A stretch of 64,000 bases of DNA from Castor canadensis (lineage: Eukaryota > Chordata > Mammalia > Rodentia > Castoridae): the NCBI RefSeq assembly GCF_047511655.1, contig NC_133398.1:49481638-49545637 (forward strand), read 5' to 3'. The position numbers and the translations under genes were made by a program. Shown here one piece after another: positions 23,715 through 35,859 of the stretch. The notes beneath the pieces are model-generated. The model worked only from the letters and a program-made list of their open reading frames with translations. It did not search any database and was not told where the DNA came from. The number at the start of each line of letters is the position of its first letter. Position 1 is the first letter of the stretch.

Positions 23715-24626
23715 GACTATTCCCTGGTAATCCTAAATTGCCACTGTGGTCAACCAGGATGAATAATACTTGAGGAGGAGAGTAAGGGTTCATCATAAAA
23801 GGCATTTTGGCTCAGGTCTGTCTCACAGTAAATCCAACTGGTTTCCAAAATTATGTCATGTTTATTTCCTCATTTCTGGAAGGCATAGTTGGAAGAGACA
23901 TACTCAACAACTGGCAGAATCCCCTCATTGGATCCCTAGCCATGACTGAATGAAGAGCTATTACACTATGTCAAATGGAGGATTTTATAACTTATACTCC
24001 ATACCAAAGTAATGAAACAAAAACATATCACTTTCTTAGAGAGACTGCTAACGTTTGTGGCAAGAACAAGGAATGAGAGGCTCCTACCACATTCCCATTT
24101 AACATTTCTTGGCCTTTAGAGAATGGAGGTAAGTCTTGAATAATGACAATGTACTAGCATAAGTTTAATTAGGTATCAATGAAGACTACAGCTGTGTTTT
24201 CAGATTGGTCCCTATGTTGGAACATATCAATACAGCTTCTTCTGTTTTTCTTTTTTTAGGTTATTAATATCTTAAACATTTTTTTCTCTTACTTACTAGT
24301 AAGAATCACCAGATGCAGTAACACACTTTAGAGCCCCTCTTTAGGTATATAAATCCTGCAGCCCTCTGCCATAATATAGTCCACCTGAAACTTGTTTGCA
24401 TCCCCACTCTAGAGTATGTCAAGAGAAATCCCAGCATAGAAGATATCATACTTCACCTTCAAGCAGAGTAAGAGTATAAAGAGGGAAAAAGGGGGTGAGG
24501 GGAAGTGAGCCGAAGAAGCAAAGAGAATAAGAGGGTTTTTTTTTTAAAGATGGTATTATGCTCATTAAACCTGCAAGTGGAAAGTAGAAAATACTCTAGA
24601 TATCTTGTTAAGAAACATGTATATCA
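23715..24626. other. Non-coding, nothing recognised
   Basis: No gene or named repeat. Confidence 0.5.
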
Positions 24627-24846
24627 GCTGGGCACCAGTGGTTCACACCTGTAATCCTAGTTACAGGATTACAGAGATCAGGAGAATTGTGGTGTGAAGC
24701 TAGCCCTGAGCAAATAGTTCACTAGACCTATCTCAAACTAAAACATCATTTTAAAAAAGGGTGATGCGGTGGCTCAAGTGGTAAGAGCATCTACCTAGCA
24801 ATCACAAGACCCTGAGTTCAAACGCCAATAGAACCAAAAAAAAACA
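24627..24846 (+). mobile_element. B1-like/ID composite SINE
   Basis: gctgggcaccagtggttcac, cacctgtaatcctagttaca, A-rich linker, gggtgatgcggtggctcaag, then tgagttcaaacgccaataga and an A tail. Good example of the two-part SINE typical of this genome. Confidence 0.9.
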
Positions 24847-25199
24847 AAGTAAAAGAAGAAAATTATGCAGGCCAAAGTTCAAAAATTAAGCCCTATAAAA
24901 ATTCAAAGATGTCAAATCTGTGAAATTTTTATGAATCTAGTGAGCTGTCATTTCTGAGGCTGAACACAAGGAGGTTTTTGCAACAGAATCAGGCTGCCAT
25001 TGAACCTGTCTTGACTCTTAGAGCATGTAAGTCAGTAAATCTACTAGTACTTAAAGTGTCTATGGCAATTAAGTATCCTAACATATGGGCACTTATAGAT
25101 AAATCACAGTGTACCTGTCTTGGACTTTGGAGAAGTGTGCTGATTTTTTTTGTACTGAAATTTATTCTACTTTTTAAAAAAGAGCTTCTTCCTTGTTAA

Positions 25200-27300
25200 T
25201 GTGTCTTACTATAGTCCTAATAATTAGTATTACCATCAAATAACCATGTGGTACTAAGTACTGATATTGACAGGGGTCATTTGTCTCACCATTACTCATG
25301 GAGCAGTACTCTATCTAATAGAAGAAATAGATCTGTTTTTCACCATGGATTTAGAAGTCACAAATACATTGTATAAAATGTGGCTAACATTCCCATGGCT
25401 GTTATTCCTGCCACATTGCTTTCTGTCTTTCATGGGGAGTTTTCTGTGACAGAAGGATGAAGAAGAACAATTCAATCTTTGTTCACAGATGTTTGTGCAC
25501 ACTATGCTGGATCTATCTGAAATGGATGACTGCAGCATATAGATGTGGCCTGGAAGGATAGTGGTGAGGACATCATTCCAACTGGAAGAACTTAATCTAT
25601 ACACTTGATTGTTTATTTTGCTTGGAAGAATAGATGGATAGAAGAACTTACATAGAATGAGGCATGAGCAGTAGACAACACTTTAACTGGATAGCTAGCA
25701 CTTGGTTGGGGGGGTATGACTGGAAAATCAGTAATAAGGTCTAGAGAAAAGAATGGGGAAAAACTTCTCCAAATCAGCACAAAATATAGGAATGTTTTGG
25801 CCCATATACTCACTGAAAAGCAAACTCTGAAGAGGAATTTCTCAGTAATCATATGCACAGGGTGACCTATTCCTTATATTCTTAATTGTCCAATTGGCTC
25901 ATGAAGATAATGATCATGGAAGCAGAGATGGAGCTTATGCATGAGCTTAGCAACATGGATTTCCATTTTACAAGGCCAGTTTGGCTAGACCCAAGTTGGC
26001 CAAGAGCAAAGACCAAACAGAGGTCCTGAAATGGCACTATTCCCTGAGGAAATTAGCCAGCCACTTGGCAACAGGTTGATTACATTGGATCACTTCCATC
26101 ATTGTAGGAGCAGCTCTTTGTTCTCACTGGGAAAAGAAAACATAAAAATAAGTTAAAATAAAACTTGTCTTGCCTGTTGTAGTTTTGCCTTTTCTACCTT
26201 TAGTGTTTCTGCTAAAACCACCATCTGTGGGTTTACAGAATGTCTTATCACCTTCATGGTATTCTCTACAACATTACTTCTGGCAAAGAAACTCATTTTA
26301 TAACAAGTAAAGTCAAACATTGGGCTCATGCCTGGGGAACTCACTGGTATTATGTTCCCCTCATCCTGAAACAGCTGGTCTAGTAAAATTATGCAATAGC
26401 CTATGGAAGGCTCAGTTATGGCATCAACTGGTGAAAGCACTTTATAGGGCTGGATTCATATCTTCTTGGGTATAAGATATGTTCTGGGTTACTTGTAAAC
26501 ATGTAGTGATATTTTTCCTATGCTCAAGATTCACTAGTACTGGAAGCACAGAATAGATGTGGGAATGGCATCTTACATAGTAATCATTATTCACTAGTAA
26601 TACTTTTGTTTCCTTTCCCTACAACTTTTTGCTTTTTTTTTTTTTGGCTTATAGGTATTATTTCCCTAAGAATAAACAGTTCCATAAGACAATCACCCAA
26701 TTTCTAGACTGTCCTGTCTTTTCCTTACTACCATTCAACTTTTCATACTGACTTCGTTTACCCTATGCCAGACACCTGCTCCAGACTCACGGAGTTCGTA
26801 CATATGTGGAGGCTCTAGCACCTTTGAGACTGCTTACCACCCCTACCTGGGAAAGCAGGTGAGTAACAGGACATGCTGAGTTTCATAATTACTTGAACGA
26901 TCTCACTTGCCCACAGTGCTTTAGGAAAATTAGTGACTCTTGCATCTGCCAGTTTCTCTCTGCCAGACTGTCAAATCCAAGCTCCTCCTCTCTGGTTGTT
27001 CAAATTTCTATTAACTCCCTAGTTGCACAAATTCTTAAAGGGACTCTGTTTTCCTGACTAAATCCTTACTGATAAAGGTAGCATGAACCCAAAACTGTGG
27101 TTTTGCTGTTCATTTTCTTCACAAAGCCCTTAAGAGAATCTGAAACAGATATAATAGTATGTTATTAAAGTGCAGCTCACCTATGAAATAAGAAAACAAA
27201 CAGGAAGTGTGGAACTAAGCCTGGATGCTCCCCTAGTAATAGCTGCCCTTTGGGTTCCACACTCACTAAGTGGAATAAATACAATTACAATGTTCTTGTT
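25200..27300 (+). mobile_element. ERV-L pol relic (RNase H and integrase region)
   Basis: A decayed endogenous retrovirus of the ERV-L class. Ordered nucleotide similarity that I recognise runs from about 25255 (tgacaggggtcatttgtctc) through 25560-25860 (RNase H part) to an integrase part at about 25885-26110 (caattggctcatgaagataa, acaggttgattacattggat) and 26170-26440 (gtgggtttacagaatgtctt, gggctcatgcctggggaact). Weaker similarity continues to about 27300. The coding frame is destroyed by stops and indels, so no enzyme is expected. LTRs are not visible. The 95-codon minus-strand frame at 26153-26440 is a shadow of this relic. Limits are approximate. Confidence 0.7.
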
Positions 27301-27439
27301 GAGAGACTGTCACCAGGGGGGCAGAGATAATATCTTAATACAAAACAACAACAGTGAGAGTTATTTATTTAGTATATAAGCATTTCTGTTCTCTGCAGTT
27401 TATTCAAACTACCTTTTATTTCCATGAATCTTACAGATT

Positions 27440-27590
27440 AAATAATATTATCCTTGTTTTGCTGAAAAGAAACAAATGTCCAGAGAGGGTAAGTAACCTA
27501 TCCAAGTTGTACCCTCCCCCCCCCCCCCCCAATAAATCCATCCTAGGTCTCAATTCCAAACTAACTGTCCTTTCTAGGAACATTGTAATG
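27440..27590 (+). repeat. MIR element with a C15 run
   Basis: MIR order: 'cagattaaataatattatcc', gtccagagagggtaagtaac, ctatccaagttgta, then a run of 15 C at 27516-27530, then 'ctaggtctcaattccaaact'. The C run is an insertion into the ancient repeat. Confidence 0.6.
27516..27530 (+). repeat. C15 homopolymer
   Basis: Fifteen consecutive C, unusual for mammalian DNA, where mononucleotide runs are mostly A or T. Confidence 0.95.
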
Positions 27591-30500
27591 GTGTGAACTT
27601 CATAGAAATTTCATCAAAGTTTGTTTTATTTTGGTGCTCTTCCATGTCCTCTTTGAGCCCTCTTCTTCCTAATACCTGAATACCTATGCTAACCTCTGCC
27701 AGTCTAAATCCGTTGTAAATCGTGCACTGTGTTCCATTTCTTCCTTCTTTAGCTCCTCCCAGGAGGCTATCACATTCAAAACAGTTCTGATAAGCAAAAC
27801 TGCACTCTGTTTTATTGACAAGTGGTGGCTGGATATTTTCATATTTATGGTCTTTGAGTTGGAACTTATATTTATTTATTTAACAGATATTTACCGTGTT
27901 TCTGATTAGCTTACAAATGATTTAGTCTCAGTACTGAAGCAGTAATGAAAAATCCCATCAGTCAGGGCTCTGGTAATTTCTACATGGTATTTTCAATGGG
28001 AAGAGGATTGTACAAGGCAACCATACCACTGTTGGATGATTATTATCTATGAAAAAGCCATTCCTTTCATTCTGAATTCTCCATGAAATTTTTACCTTAT
28101 ATGTTCTCCACATTGTATGGAATAATCTCAATTCATTTTGGTCACATGCTAGCTCTTACAATGTTTACTCTTCTTTCTTCTTACTCCTAATTAGTGGCTT
28201 AGAAGTTCAGGCCTCAATAGCATCCATGGGTATATGTCAAGATTATGAAGAACCCACTCATATTGCAACACTGTCAAATGGTTCCATCTTTGGTTGGGAG
28301 GTCATTTTTGTATACATAGCACTATAGACTGTAAGCAACATGAGTCTAGGTTTTGTGTCTTAGTCATCCCTATCCCTTGCATAGCACAAAACAGTGCTTA
28401 AAAATAGCTGTTGAATTAATTGCTAATCTAATATTTCCTTTTACCATTAATTTATTTCAGTCTATGAAAAAAAGCTATTATTTACCACCAATTATATATT
28501 AGACACCATGCAAAACAGACAGGAATCCTTCCACCTAGTAGTCTGAATTACTGAGATAAGAAACTCCCCTTCTGATGACTCATACTATTGACCTTGGGGC
28601 TGACAACACTACTGGTGAGCCTCCATTTCCTCACATTCAATTTAGCAGGTGGACAAATAACCTATCCCATAAGATTAGGTTCCAAATGTATTATAAAGAA
28701 TATAGAATACATAATGCATTGTGTAAATTAACTTAATTATGTAACTAATTTTATAATTTAAGATAATAAAATTATTCATATATTTTTAATGTTGACCCAA
28801 ATGGCTGTTCTTCTCAGATCAAAAGCAAGTCAGTTTCTCTAATGGATGCATTCACACCATTATGTAAACTACATAAAGAATCTAGCAACTAGAATTATTG
28901 TACTTTTAATACAAATCTCTACAGCACAACTTTCTGTAGAGAACAATATTTTACATGTGACATCCTCTATAGATCTAGTGCATTTCAAAAAACAGTATTC
29001 ATTAAATGGATTCATGCAATAGAAATAATTTAAGAATCACCAAGGATTCTAACCTGAGTAGCATTTAGGAGATGCAAGAATCCCATGAAATTGTACAAAA
29101 ACCTGTGTGTCTGCAGACCACTTTGTAGAGCTCTTTGGTTCTCAGAAAGACCTACCATGCAAAACCATTTCTTCAACCTCGTATATGCTAGCTGAATATC
29201 AACTACTTTCCAGGCATTGTTCTGTAGTTTAGGCTCAGAATGTAAAAGGTTTTTACAATGTGTGAGTATTGAGTGCATCAAAAAAATTTAGAATCTTTGT
29301 TCTCACATTTACACCTTTAAAATTAATGTATAATCATTAAACATATTTGCATCCTAAACAGCACCAGATACTCTTTAGTAACTTAATAAGACATCTTCTG
29401 GTATAATATGCTATAGAAATATATTCTGACTGCCTTCATGGAAAAGACGCACATACATTACATACATGCTATTCAAGAAAGTTTTAGTGAATCGTTTCTC
29501 AAATTGTTTATAAAATATCTCTAATTCATATACAACTGAGTTTTCATTTATCCCTAACAATAACAATGAAGCTACTGTCCTTCAAAAAATGACGACATAT
29601 GAGGAAAACTTCATAAAATGATACTGTAGGCAGCTTCTTCCAGGACTTCCCACTGACCTAAACAGACGAATAGCTGAGAAAGGCTTCCAAATGCTCCAGA
29701 TGGAGAAAAAATGTATTTTTAAAACCTCAAAAATTTAATGGTAATTCACTCCTTTGGAAATCTTTATTTCTTTTCAATCCATTAAACATAATTTCTATAG
29801 AATCGATCTATATTTGTCTGAGCAACTCATTCAGTTTTCTGAATAAGATTATTTTTACCTTTGAGAATATTCAGGTGCTGTACTCTTATCTCAAACGGAA
29901 AGAGATATTTCCCCAGAAACAAGCATAAACACACCCAAAGATTAAACTCATCATCCAGAGTAGAAATTCACTTAACAATAAGAAAATGTTAATGCAGCAT
30001 GATCCAAAATGGTTATTCCAAAAAAATTATTAGCTTATAAAAGTGAGTAATCATGTGTTTCTAATTCACTCTGCAGAACTGAGTTGCAATTAGTGATAAT
30101 TACCAGAAGATGGCGCAGTATTGTTTCCTAAGAATTACTTAATAGGCCTTGCTTAATTCACAATGTTAATTTTAAGAATTTTTTGGCATTTGTCTTTATA
30201 AATGGCAAATAAGAGTGAAAAATAAAACATACCCAAAGTAAAGAATTCAAATTTCTCAGTTTTATTACTACTAATCTTCAAATAAAATATTCTTAAAATA
30301 CATTGAATATCTTTTTTTTGTTCTCTTGTGAATAAAGGAACAAGAAGAAAACGTTTTAGGATGAGAATTAATTCAATTTTTAAAATTCTGCCTTTTGGTT
30401 AATTTTGTTATATTATGTGGGATTGTTTTTTACAACCATAAACATTTTACAACTATAAAATCAACTTTTCAATAATATAAAAACAATATGGTTTTAAAAT

Positions 30501-30720
30501 AGAAACTGTTAAAAATGATAATTTAAGGAAATCATTCATTAAAATAAAACTATTTCTTGAAATAGCTTTATTAAAGGCACAGATAATGCTCAGATACTTC
30601 TTTCACTTAAATGCTAATGAAGAGTCTTCAAATCTAAAGTCTACTATATTGCTTGTAAAAATATAGCATTTTAAGGCCTAATAATCCCTCATATAGATTT
30701 ATTCTCCCCCCCACCGACCG
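27591..30720. other. Non-coding, 3' flank of DMRTA1
   Basis: About 3 kb without a gene or clear repeat. The part below 30800 may contain the DMRTA1 3' UTR. Possible MIR/L2 scraps near 27880 and 28370-28440 are too weak to call. Confidence 0.5.
30567..30703 (-). terminator. Candidate DMRTA1 polyadenylation signals
   Basis: Minus-strand AATAAA hexamers lie at 30703-30698 and 30572-30567, about 100 and 230 bases after the stop codon, with a (TG)n tract at 30721-30757 between them and the stop. A further one is at 30266-30261. Which one is used cannot be decided here; in AT-rich DNA such hexamers are common. Confidence 0.35.
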
Positions 30721-30726
30721 TATGTA

Positions 30727-30757
<31 letters not shown>
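30721..30757 (+). repeat. (TATG/TG)n microsatellite by the DMRTA1 stop codon
   Basis: Three TATG units then about 13 TG units, some 45 bases past the DMRTA1 stop, so probably in its 3' UTR. Confidence 0.95.
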
Positions 30758-30803
30758 TGCATAGTTCTAGAAATACTCTGAAATGAGAGAATGGGTGGAC
30801 ACA

Positions 30804-31642
30804 TTAAAGACTGTCCTGATTGGGTCCGAAATACAGTCTACCACCAGTTAAGTTTTTACTGGGAAAGTAAGAAGAATCCCTAATCATCCCTGAAAAGGCA
30901 TAATCCAAAGATGGCCGAAAAGGCAATGCTGGAACCAACCCAGGTGTTAGGTAGGGAGACATAAAACCAGATAGCCCTCTTCCCGGAGAAGAATATGCCA
31001 GACGTAATGAACTAAAAGCTAGTGTAGGATTTAAGCTGTAGAGACCTGAATCACCTCGGTATGGAGCAGACGTGGTTTGAAGAGGAGAGAACGCTGATTT
31101 ATTACCTAAAGTTCCAAAAGCAATTCCAGCTAGATTAAAACTCGAAGCTCTCTGAAAGGATGTATTTTCCAACTCTCTGGAGTTTACTACATCTCTGGAG
31201 TCTGGCTTGTGTTCTTTCCCATTTAAGACCTGCTCGATGGCTTGGACAACATCCCCTTTGCAGAACTGTAGAATGCCTTCTAGCCGGCTGCGTTTGTAAC
31301 TTGGGAAAATTTTGGTAAGAATACCAAGAGGGTCTCTTGGTGTTGAGGACGCTGTGGGAAGGCTGGTTCTGGTAGTAATACCATCTCTGGTCCACTCACT
31401 TTCATTTCCTGATTCTAGATCAGAGGATGATAAGGACCTGGGACTGTCTTCACCTGCTGATTGCTCCCCAGGGTAAGGAGATGGGATGCTATCAAGTGTG
31501 TTTGAAGTTTCTGAAACAGATGACCTGCTGCTTTGTTTCTCAACGACACCATTAGACTTAGGAGATGATCTCAGAGAAGGTTGTTTAGGGACTGACTCTT
31601 CTTGTCCACTCTGGTATGAGACACATTTACTCTCTTTTTGTT
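30804..31642 (-). CDS. DMRTA1: DMRTA1 exon 2 (coding part, to stop codon)
   Basis: Second and last coding exon of the doublesex/mab-3-related transcription factor A1. The acceptor is a pyrimidine-rich tract ending in gtgcag just above 31642. The first two bases complete a Glu codon begun in exon 1 (phase 1), and the frame stays open to TAA at 30806-30804. Counting from the exon 1 ATG it encodes residues 209-487. A Ser-rich acidic linker (about 270-292) leads into the DMA domain (about 312-348), seen as DPLGILTKIFPSY followed by RSRLEGILQFCKGDVVQAIE. This CUE-like domain is characteristic of the DMRTA subgroup (DMRT3/4/5) and is thought to bind ubiquitin. The C-terminal tail (366-487) is rich in Ser, Pro and Tyr and ends in NQDSL. 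No stop or frameshift is seen. The overall length of 487 residues is close to the roughly 500 of the human protein. Confidence 0.96.
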
Positions 31643-33309
31643 CTGCACAAGAGAAAAATAAAAAAGAAACAAATTTAGGGGCAACTTGCCAGAACCTAGT
31701 GCTAGATAAAACAATTCACTTCTAATATATTAGTAATATGTATTCACATTAAAACATTCTAATGAACAACTCAAATTTAAAGATCATTCAGAATCTATAC
31801 ATACAACATGTAAATGCAGTAGTATTTAGGAATCAGAAGAAGAGAATCATAATCAATATCACACATTGTTTGCCACATCTTGGTGATTTGGGATTTTCTT
31901 ACACATTACTCAAGTTTTGTTGTTATCTAAGTGAGGGTCCTTTTTTTCCCCCACAATGGTACTCTGTCAAAATAAATAAGTAAAATAGTTAGGCTTAGAT
32001 AAGAATTCAAGGTAAAATGAATAATCTTAATTTGAAAGTAAATATTCTATGTAAACACTAATCTTAAATTTCAATAACTAATTTTTGTGCTTGCATTTCA
32101 GATTTCAAGTAAGTTACCTTAATAAAGTGGGCAGAGAACAGAATTGTTAATTTCACTTCAAATTTAAAGCAGCGATGACTCCTGTATCAATTCAACTCAC
32201 ACTAGACTTGCCTATTTGATTTTATGTGAGCAATAATAAAGACTTGGTATTTTTCCTACTCCTTTGTAAACATCAATTTTCATGTTCAATCCCTAGGAAA
32301 TATGAAGAAAAGAGTTTTAAATCAAATTGTTTTTAAAAGAAAATTATAAATTGCCCTTTTGTGATCCCTTTGGAGCCTCCAAGTGTCTTGTAAAAACAAC
32401 ATTAATTTGCTTCAATCACTATCCTCTCTCTAATATGAAATATTAAAAATATTTTTAACATTTCCAAAATATTTTTACAGAAAATCTGATTTTTCTACCT
32501 TAACATGTTGAACACATGAAACCAATAAGAATACTTCAATAGTCTTTTGCCAAGCTAATACCAAGAAAATAATAACAATGTACACATCTACTAAATAAGT
32601 TCTGTTTTGGTTTGCATTTCCTCTTACCTAAAAGTAAACTGTCCAGTGCAGTATCCCATAGTACTTCTGTACAACTTTCTTTTTCTACAAGGTTTACAAA
32701 TGTAACAAATATTACCTAACTCAGTGATTTACAGCCATGATTCACAACAGTCTCCTGTTTTTTCCCCAATTTTCCTGAAAGGCAGTCCTAAATTCTAAAG
32801 AAGTGTCAGATTTATTTACAAGTTAAAGTATAGTACATACAATTTAGAACTCTGAGGGTCAAAATGTTGACACTGTACCAAATTTATTATAAAAGATGTT
32901 ACTACTGCAAAATTAGGAAGATTCTAGTAGTTTTAACTTTAAATGATACAATAAATTTTCAAATCCAGTTGGTCTTCCATTTCATTTTACTCACAAATAT
33001 GATTCATTAAGTATGCTATGCATATCAAAACTTCACTTCCACCACAATTTATCCATAAAAATAATGTCCCATTATTACATTGCATTCATAGTGTAAATAT
33101 ATGTAAGGAAATACTTATTGCATAAGACTACTTAGAAAATAAGGTGACTTTAAAATACAGTAATACCATTTACTTCATCTTTCGGTCCCCTCACCTTCTA
33201 TACCTTGTTTTACTTCATTAATACATTTATCATTATATATTATGCCTTTCATTGTTCTTTTATATACATAGTCTTCCTTCTTTTCAACATAAAGTTTTCT
33301 TTGGTTTTT

Positions 33310-33523
33310 TGGATTTTTTTTTTCTTTTTTTTTTTGATACTGGGGCTTGAACTCAGGGCCTACACCTTGAGCCACTCTACCAGCCCTTTTTTTATGAAGG
33401 CTTTTTTTTCCAGACAGGGTCTCACAGAACTATTTGCCTGGGCTGCCTTTGAACTGCGATCCTCCTAATATCTGCCTCCTGAGTAGCTAGAATTACAGGC
33501 GTGAGCCACTGGTGCCCAGCATA
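33310..33523 (-). mobile_element. Antisense composite SINE in DMRTA1 intron
   Basis: T run, then gatactggggcttgaactca and ggcctacaccttgagccact (reverse ID-like half), a second T run, and the reverse B1 half ending gaattacaggcgtgagccac. It lies in the same sense as DMRTA1 transcription. Confidence 0.9.
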
Positions 33524-34864
33524 AAATTTTTGTTTTGTTTTGTTTGGATAGGAAAATCTTATTCACCTCTGAATCATTTTTGGTTTTTGTCTAGTGAGTG
33601 TAAATTAAATAGAATATCTTACTACATATTCTACATATCTTAGTACATAACATGTTCATGCATATTGTGTTCTAAATTGTTAGAAACCCATTGAAGTAAG
33701 CTTTCAAAATTTGGCTTGCTTTTTATGGGGAGTGAGGCGGTGGGGGGGAATCTGAAGCAAAAAATAAAGTAATTATCCCTATAAAACAAAACATTTGGAC
33801 CCCCCCAAAAAAATCATATACATCACTGACATCAGCCAGATCCCATTGTCACTTTAAGGAATTCTATTTACTTCTCGTATAGCAATTTTATTAGTGACTT
33901 TTCTCACCAGTCTTCTTTGATCTTTCAAGAGAAATGTTTAAAGTCCAATTTGTCTACTGAAATAAACTAAAATGTGTCCAAAAAAGTTGACATAAGTGAA
34001 CAGAAAATGATACATGTCTCATTTCAATACAGAAATGACCTTTTTCTGAAGTACCTGCTGTATGTAATCTGTTAAGGTCTGCAATCTTCACAATTTAAAG
34101 AAGGTTTCCAATTAATAATTTACTGTGTCCTTATCATATAACTTTATATGAAACAACCCATTTGGGACTTTTAAAAAATAAAATGAAATGAAATTTTCAG
34201 TGTTGGTTGGCCCTGTGAAGAACTATGAAATTCAGTAAAATACAGTGGCATTTCATTAACAAGAAGTTAATTTGGAGCAGTCTTAGTAAAAGACAGGAGA
34301 TATTGGCAATTACTTTACAGTGAATAAATGACAGAAGAAAGTTAAAACTCCTTGGATAAGAAATCTCCAATATTAAACTTTGAAATTCTTATCATTGGTT
34401 TCACAAATCTAGAAAACCTAAATTTAGTTCCTGTAGGAATAACTAAAACTAAAAATACCTGAGCATTCCACACTTTTGGAAACTAACAATTGGGAGTGAA
34501 GACTTAAGGCATTAAAAAGAAAAGGAGAAAAAAAGGTGGTTTGGTAGATTTCATACTCTGCTAGTTCAAGCTGGCGCCAAGCCAAAGATTTGTCCCAGAA
34601 GCAAAGAACTCCATTCCCTACAGTCAGCGAGTTTCTCTATACAAGGCCAGAAAATACAGAGTTTGCCAACCACAGGGCCCCTCACTAAGCTTTTCGCTGA
34701 AGTCCCGCTTGAAGTTACACAAGGTTAAATCTCTTGCGCAGTCGGGTGAATTGTTTCTTGATGGTCACCCAGGGCACTCCGTCTCCTTATCTTTTCCTGT
34801 CACCTATGAGAACAAGCAGAAAGTCCTACCAAAAAGAAGATGCTTGATCATCTTGATCGTCCTT

Positions 34865-34868
<4 letters not shown>

Positions 34869-34900
<32 letters not shown>
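34869..34900 (+). repeat. (TC)16 microsatellite
   Basis: Thirty-two bases of perfect TC in the DMRTA1 intron, about 335 bp from the splice donor, followed by ctctcttg. Confidence 0.95.
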
Positions 34901-34904
<4 letters not shown>

Positions 34905-34974
34905 CTTGATGACTTTCAATCTATTGAAAGTATATCCCTTTACTAATAAACTTTAACATCATTTTCACTACTGA

Positions 34975-35035
34975 GAAAGGGGGAGGAGGAAAGGAGAGGG
35001 ACTGAAGGAGGGAAGGAGGGAGGGAGAGAGAAAAA
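34975..35035 (+). repeat. Purine-rich GGGA/GAAA tract
   Basis: About 60 bases nearly all A and G on the plus strand, with repeated ggaggga words, close to the (TC)16 tract. Confidence 0.8.
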
Positions 35036-35234
35036 AAATGGAGAGAAATGGTGGGTCTCCACCACTGCCCTCCTTCATGTCGGTATTACAAAGCAGTTTC
35101 CCATAATTTACCCACTTATTTATTTATTTATGTATTTATTTTTGCCGGCCTCTAGGTCGCTGCTGCTTGTTCAAAGAGTTTTCCTCCAGAACAACCTTTT
35201 TTTTGTACAAAACGCAAACCAGAGACCAACTCAC

Positions 35235-35859
35235 CCTGTTTGTCCTCTGCATAATCTTGCTGGAAACCCTCGAAAGCGGGGGTCGCCAGCCCACAGGCCT
35301 GTCTCAAGTTCCCCAGTCCCAGGGCAGCCGCCGCGGCATGGGGGTTCTCGGCTCTGCCGCCTCCTCCGGGCGCGGGACCCCCGGAGCCCGAGGGTTCGGG
35401 GTACAGGAGCCTCTGCAGCCCGCGAGCCTCGCTCTCCTCCTGCGCCTGCTGCCGCCGCAGCGCCACCTGAGCGGCCATGACGCGCTGGCGCTCGGCGATC
35501 AGGGTGCACTTGGCACACGCGCAGTCCCGCCAGCGGCAGAAGCGCTTGTGGCCCTTGAGCGCGGACACCACGCCATGGTTGCGACAGCGAGCACACTTAG
35601 GCGTCCGCGGGTAGCCGCAGCCCACCGCGCTCACTGCCCTCTCCAGCCCGGGGGCCGGCGGGCAGCCTGCGCTCCCCGCGGCCGCTCGCAGGAAGAAGCT
35701 GGGCGGCCGCAAGAAAGCGGGGGGACCAGACATCCCCGAGGGTACCGGCAACCCCGGCGAAGCGGGCGGTGGGGCCGCCACCATCAGCCCCGGGACCGTG
35801 TGGGGTCGGCTGCTACCGTTGGCGCTGCGGTGTCTGCTGCCACATTGTGACTGCTCCAT
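35235..35859 (-). CDS. DMRTA1: DMRTA1 exon 1 (start codon to splice donor)
   Basis: First coding exon of a nuclear DNA-binding factor of the DM family, which acts in gonadal and neural development. The ATG at 35859-35857 gives [11 protein letters not shown] and has G at -3 and +4. The frame is open upstream but has no ATG that I can see, so this start is preferred. A Pro/Ala-rich N-terminus (about 28-70) precedes the DM domain (about 83-128). Candidate zinc ligands are C89, C92, H95, H104, C108, C113, C115 and C118, in the intertwined CCHC/HCCC pattern. A basic recognition tail follows ([16 protein letters not shown]). The exon ends at aaacagg before an ideal gtgagt donor. It is 625 nt, leaving phase 1, which matches exon 2. 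The exon is very GC-rich and lies in a CpG island. The plus-strand open frames across it are composition shadows. Confidence 0.96.

Larger units (their letters stand above)
31643..35234 (-). other. DMRTA1: DMRTA1 intron 1
   Basis: This 3,592-bp intron separates the two coding exons, with a GTGAGT donor at the 35234 end and a tttctcttgtgcag acceptor at the 31643 end. It holds a minus-strand SINE (33310-33523), a (TC)16 tract (34869-34900), a purine-rich stretch (about 34975-35035) and a short (TTTA)n near the donor. Splicing here joins the frame exactly (625 + 839 = 1464 nt). The rest is AT-rich DNA with no recognised feature. Confidence 0.93.

Noticed and set aside
26153-26440. 95-codon minus-strand frame as a small gene
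   Set aside because: It lies antisense to the integrase part of an ERV-L relic.
35152-35850. Plus-strand 227-codon frame and other frames overlapping DMRTA1 exon 1
   Set aside because: GC-rich shadows of the DMRTA1 coding exon; DM-domain codons explain the composition.
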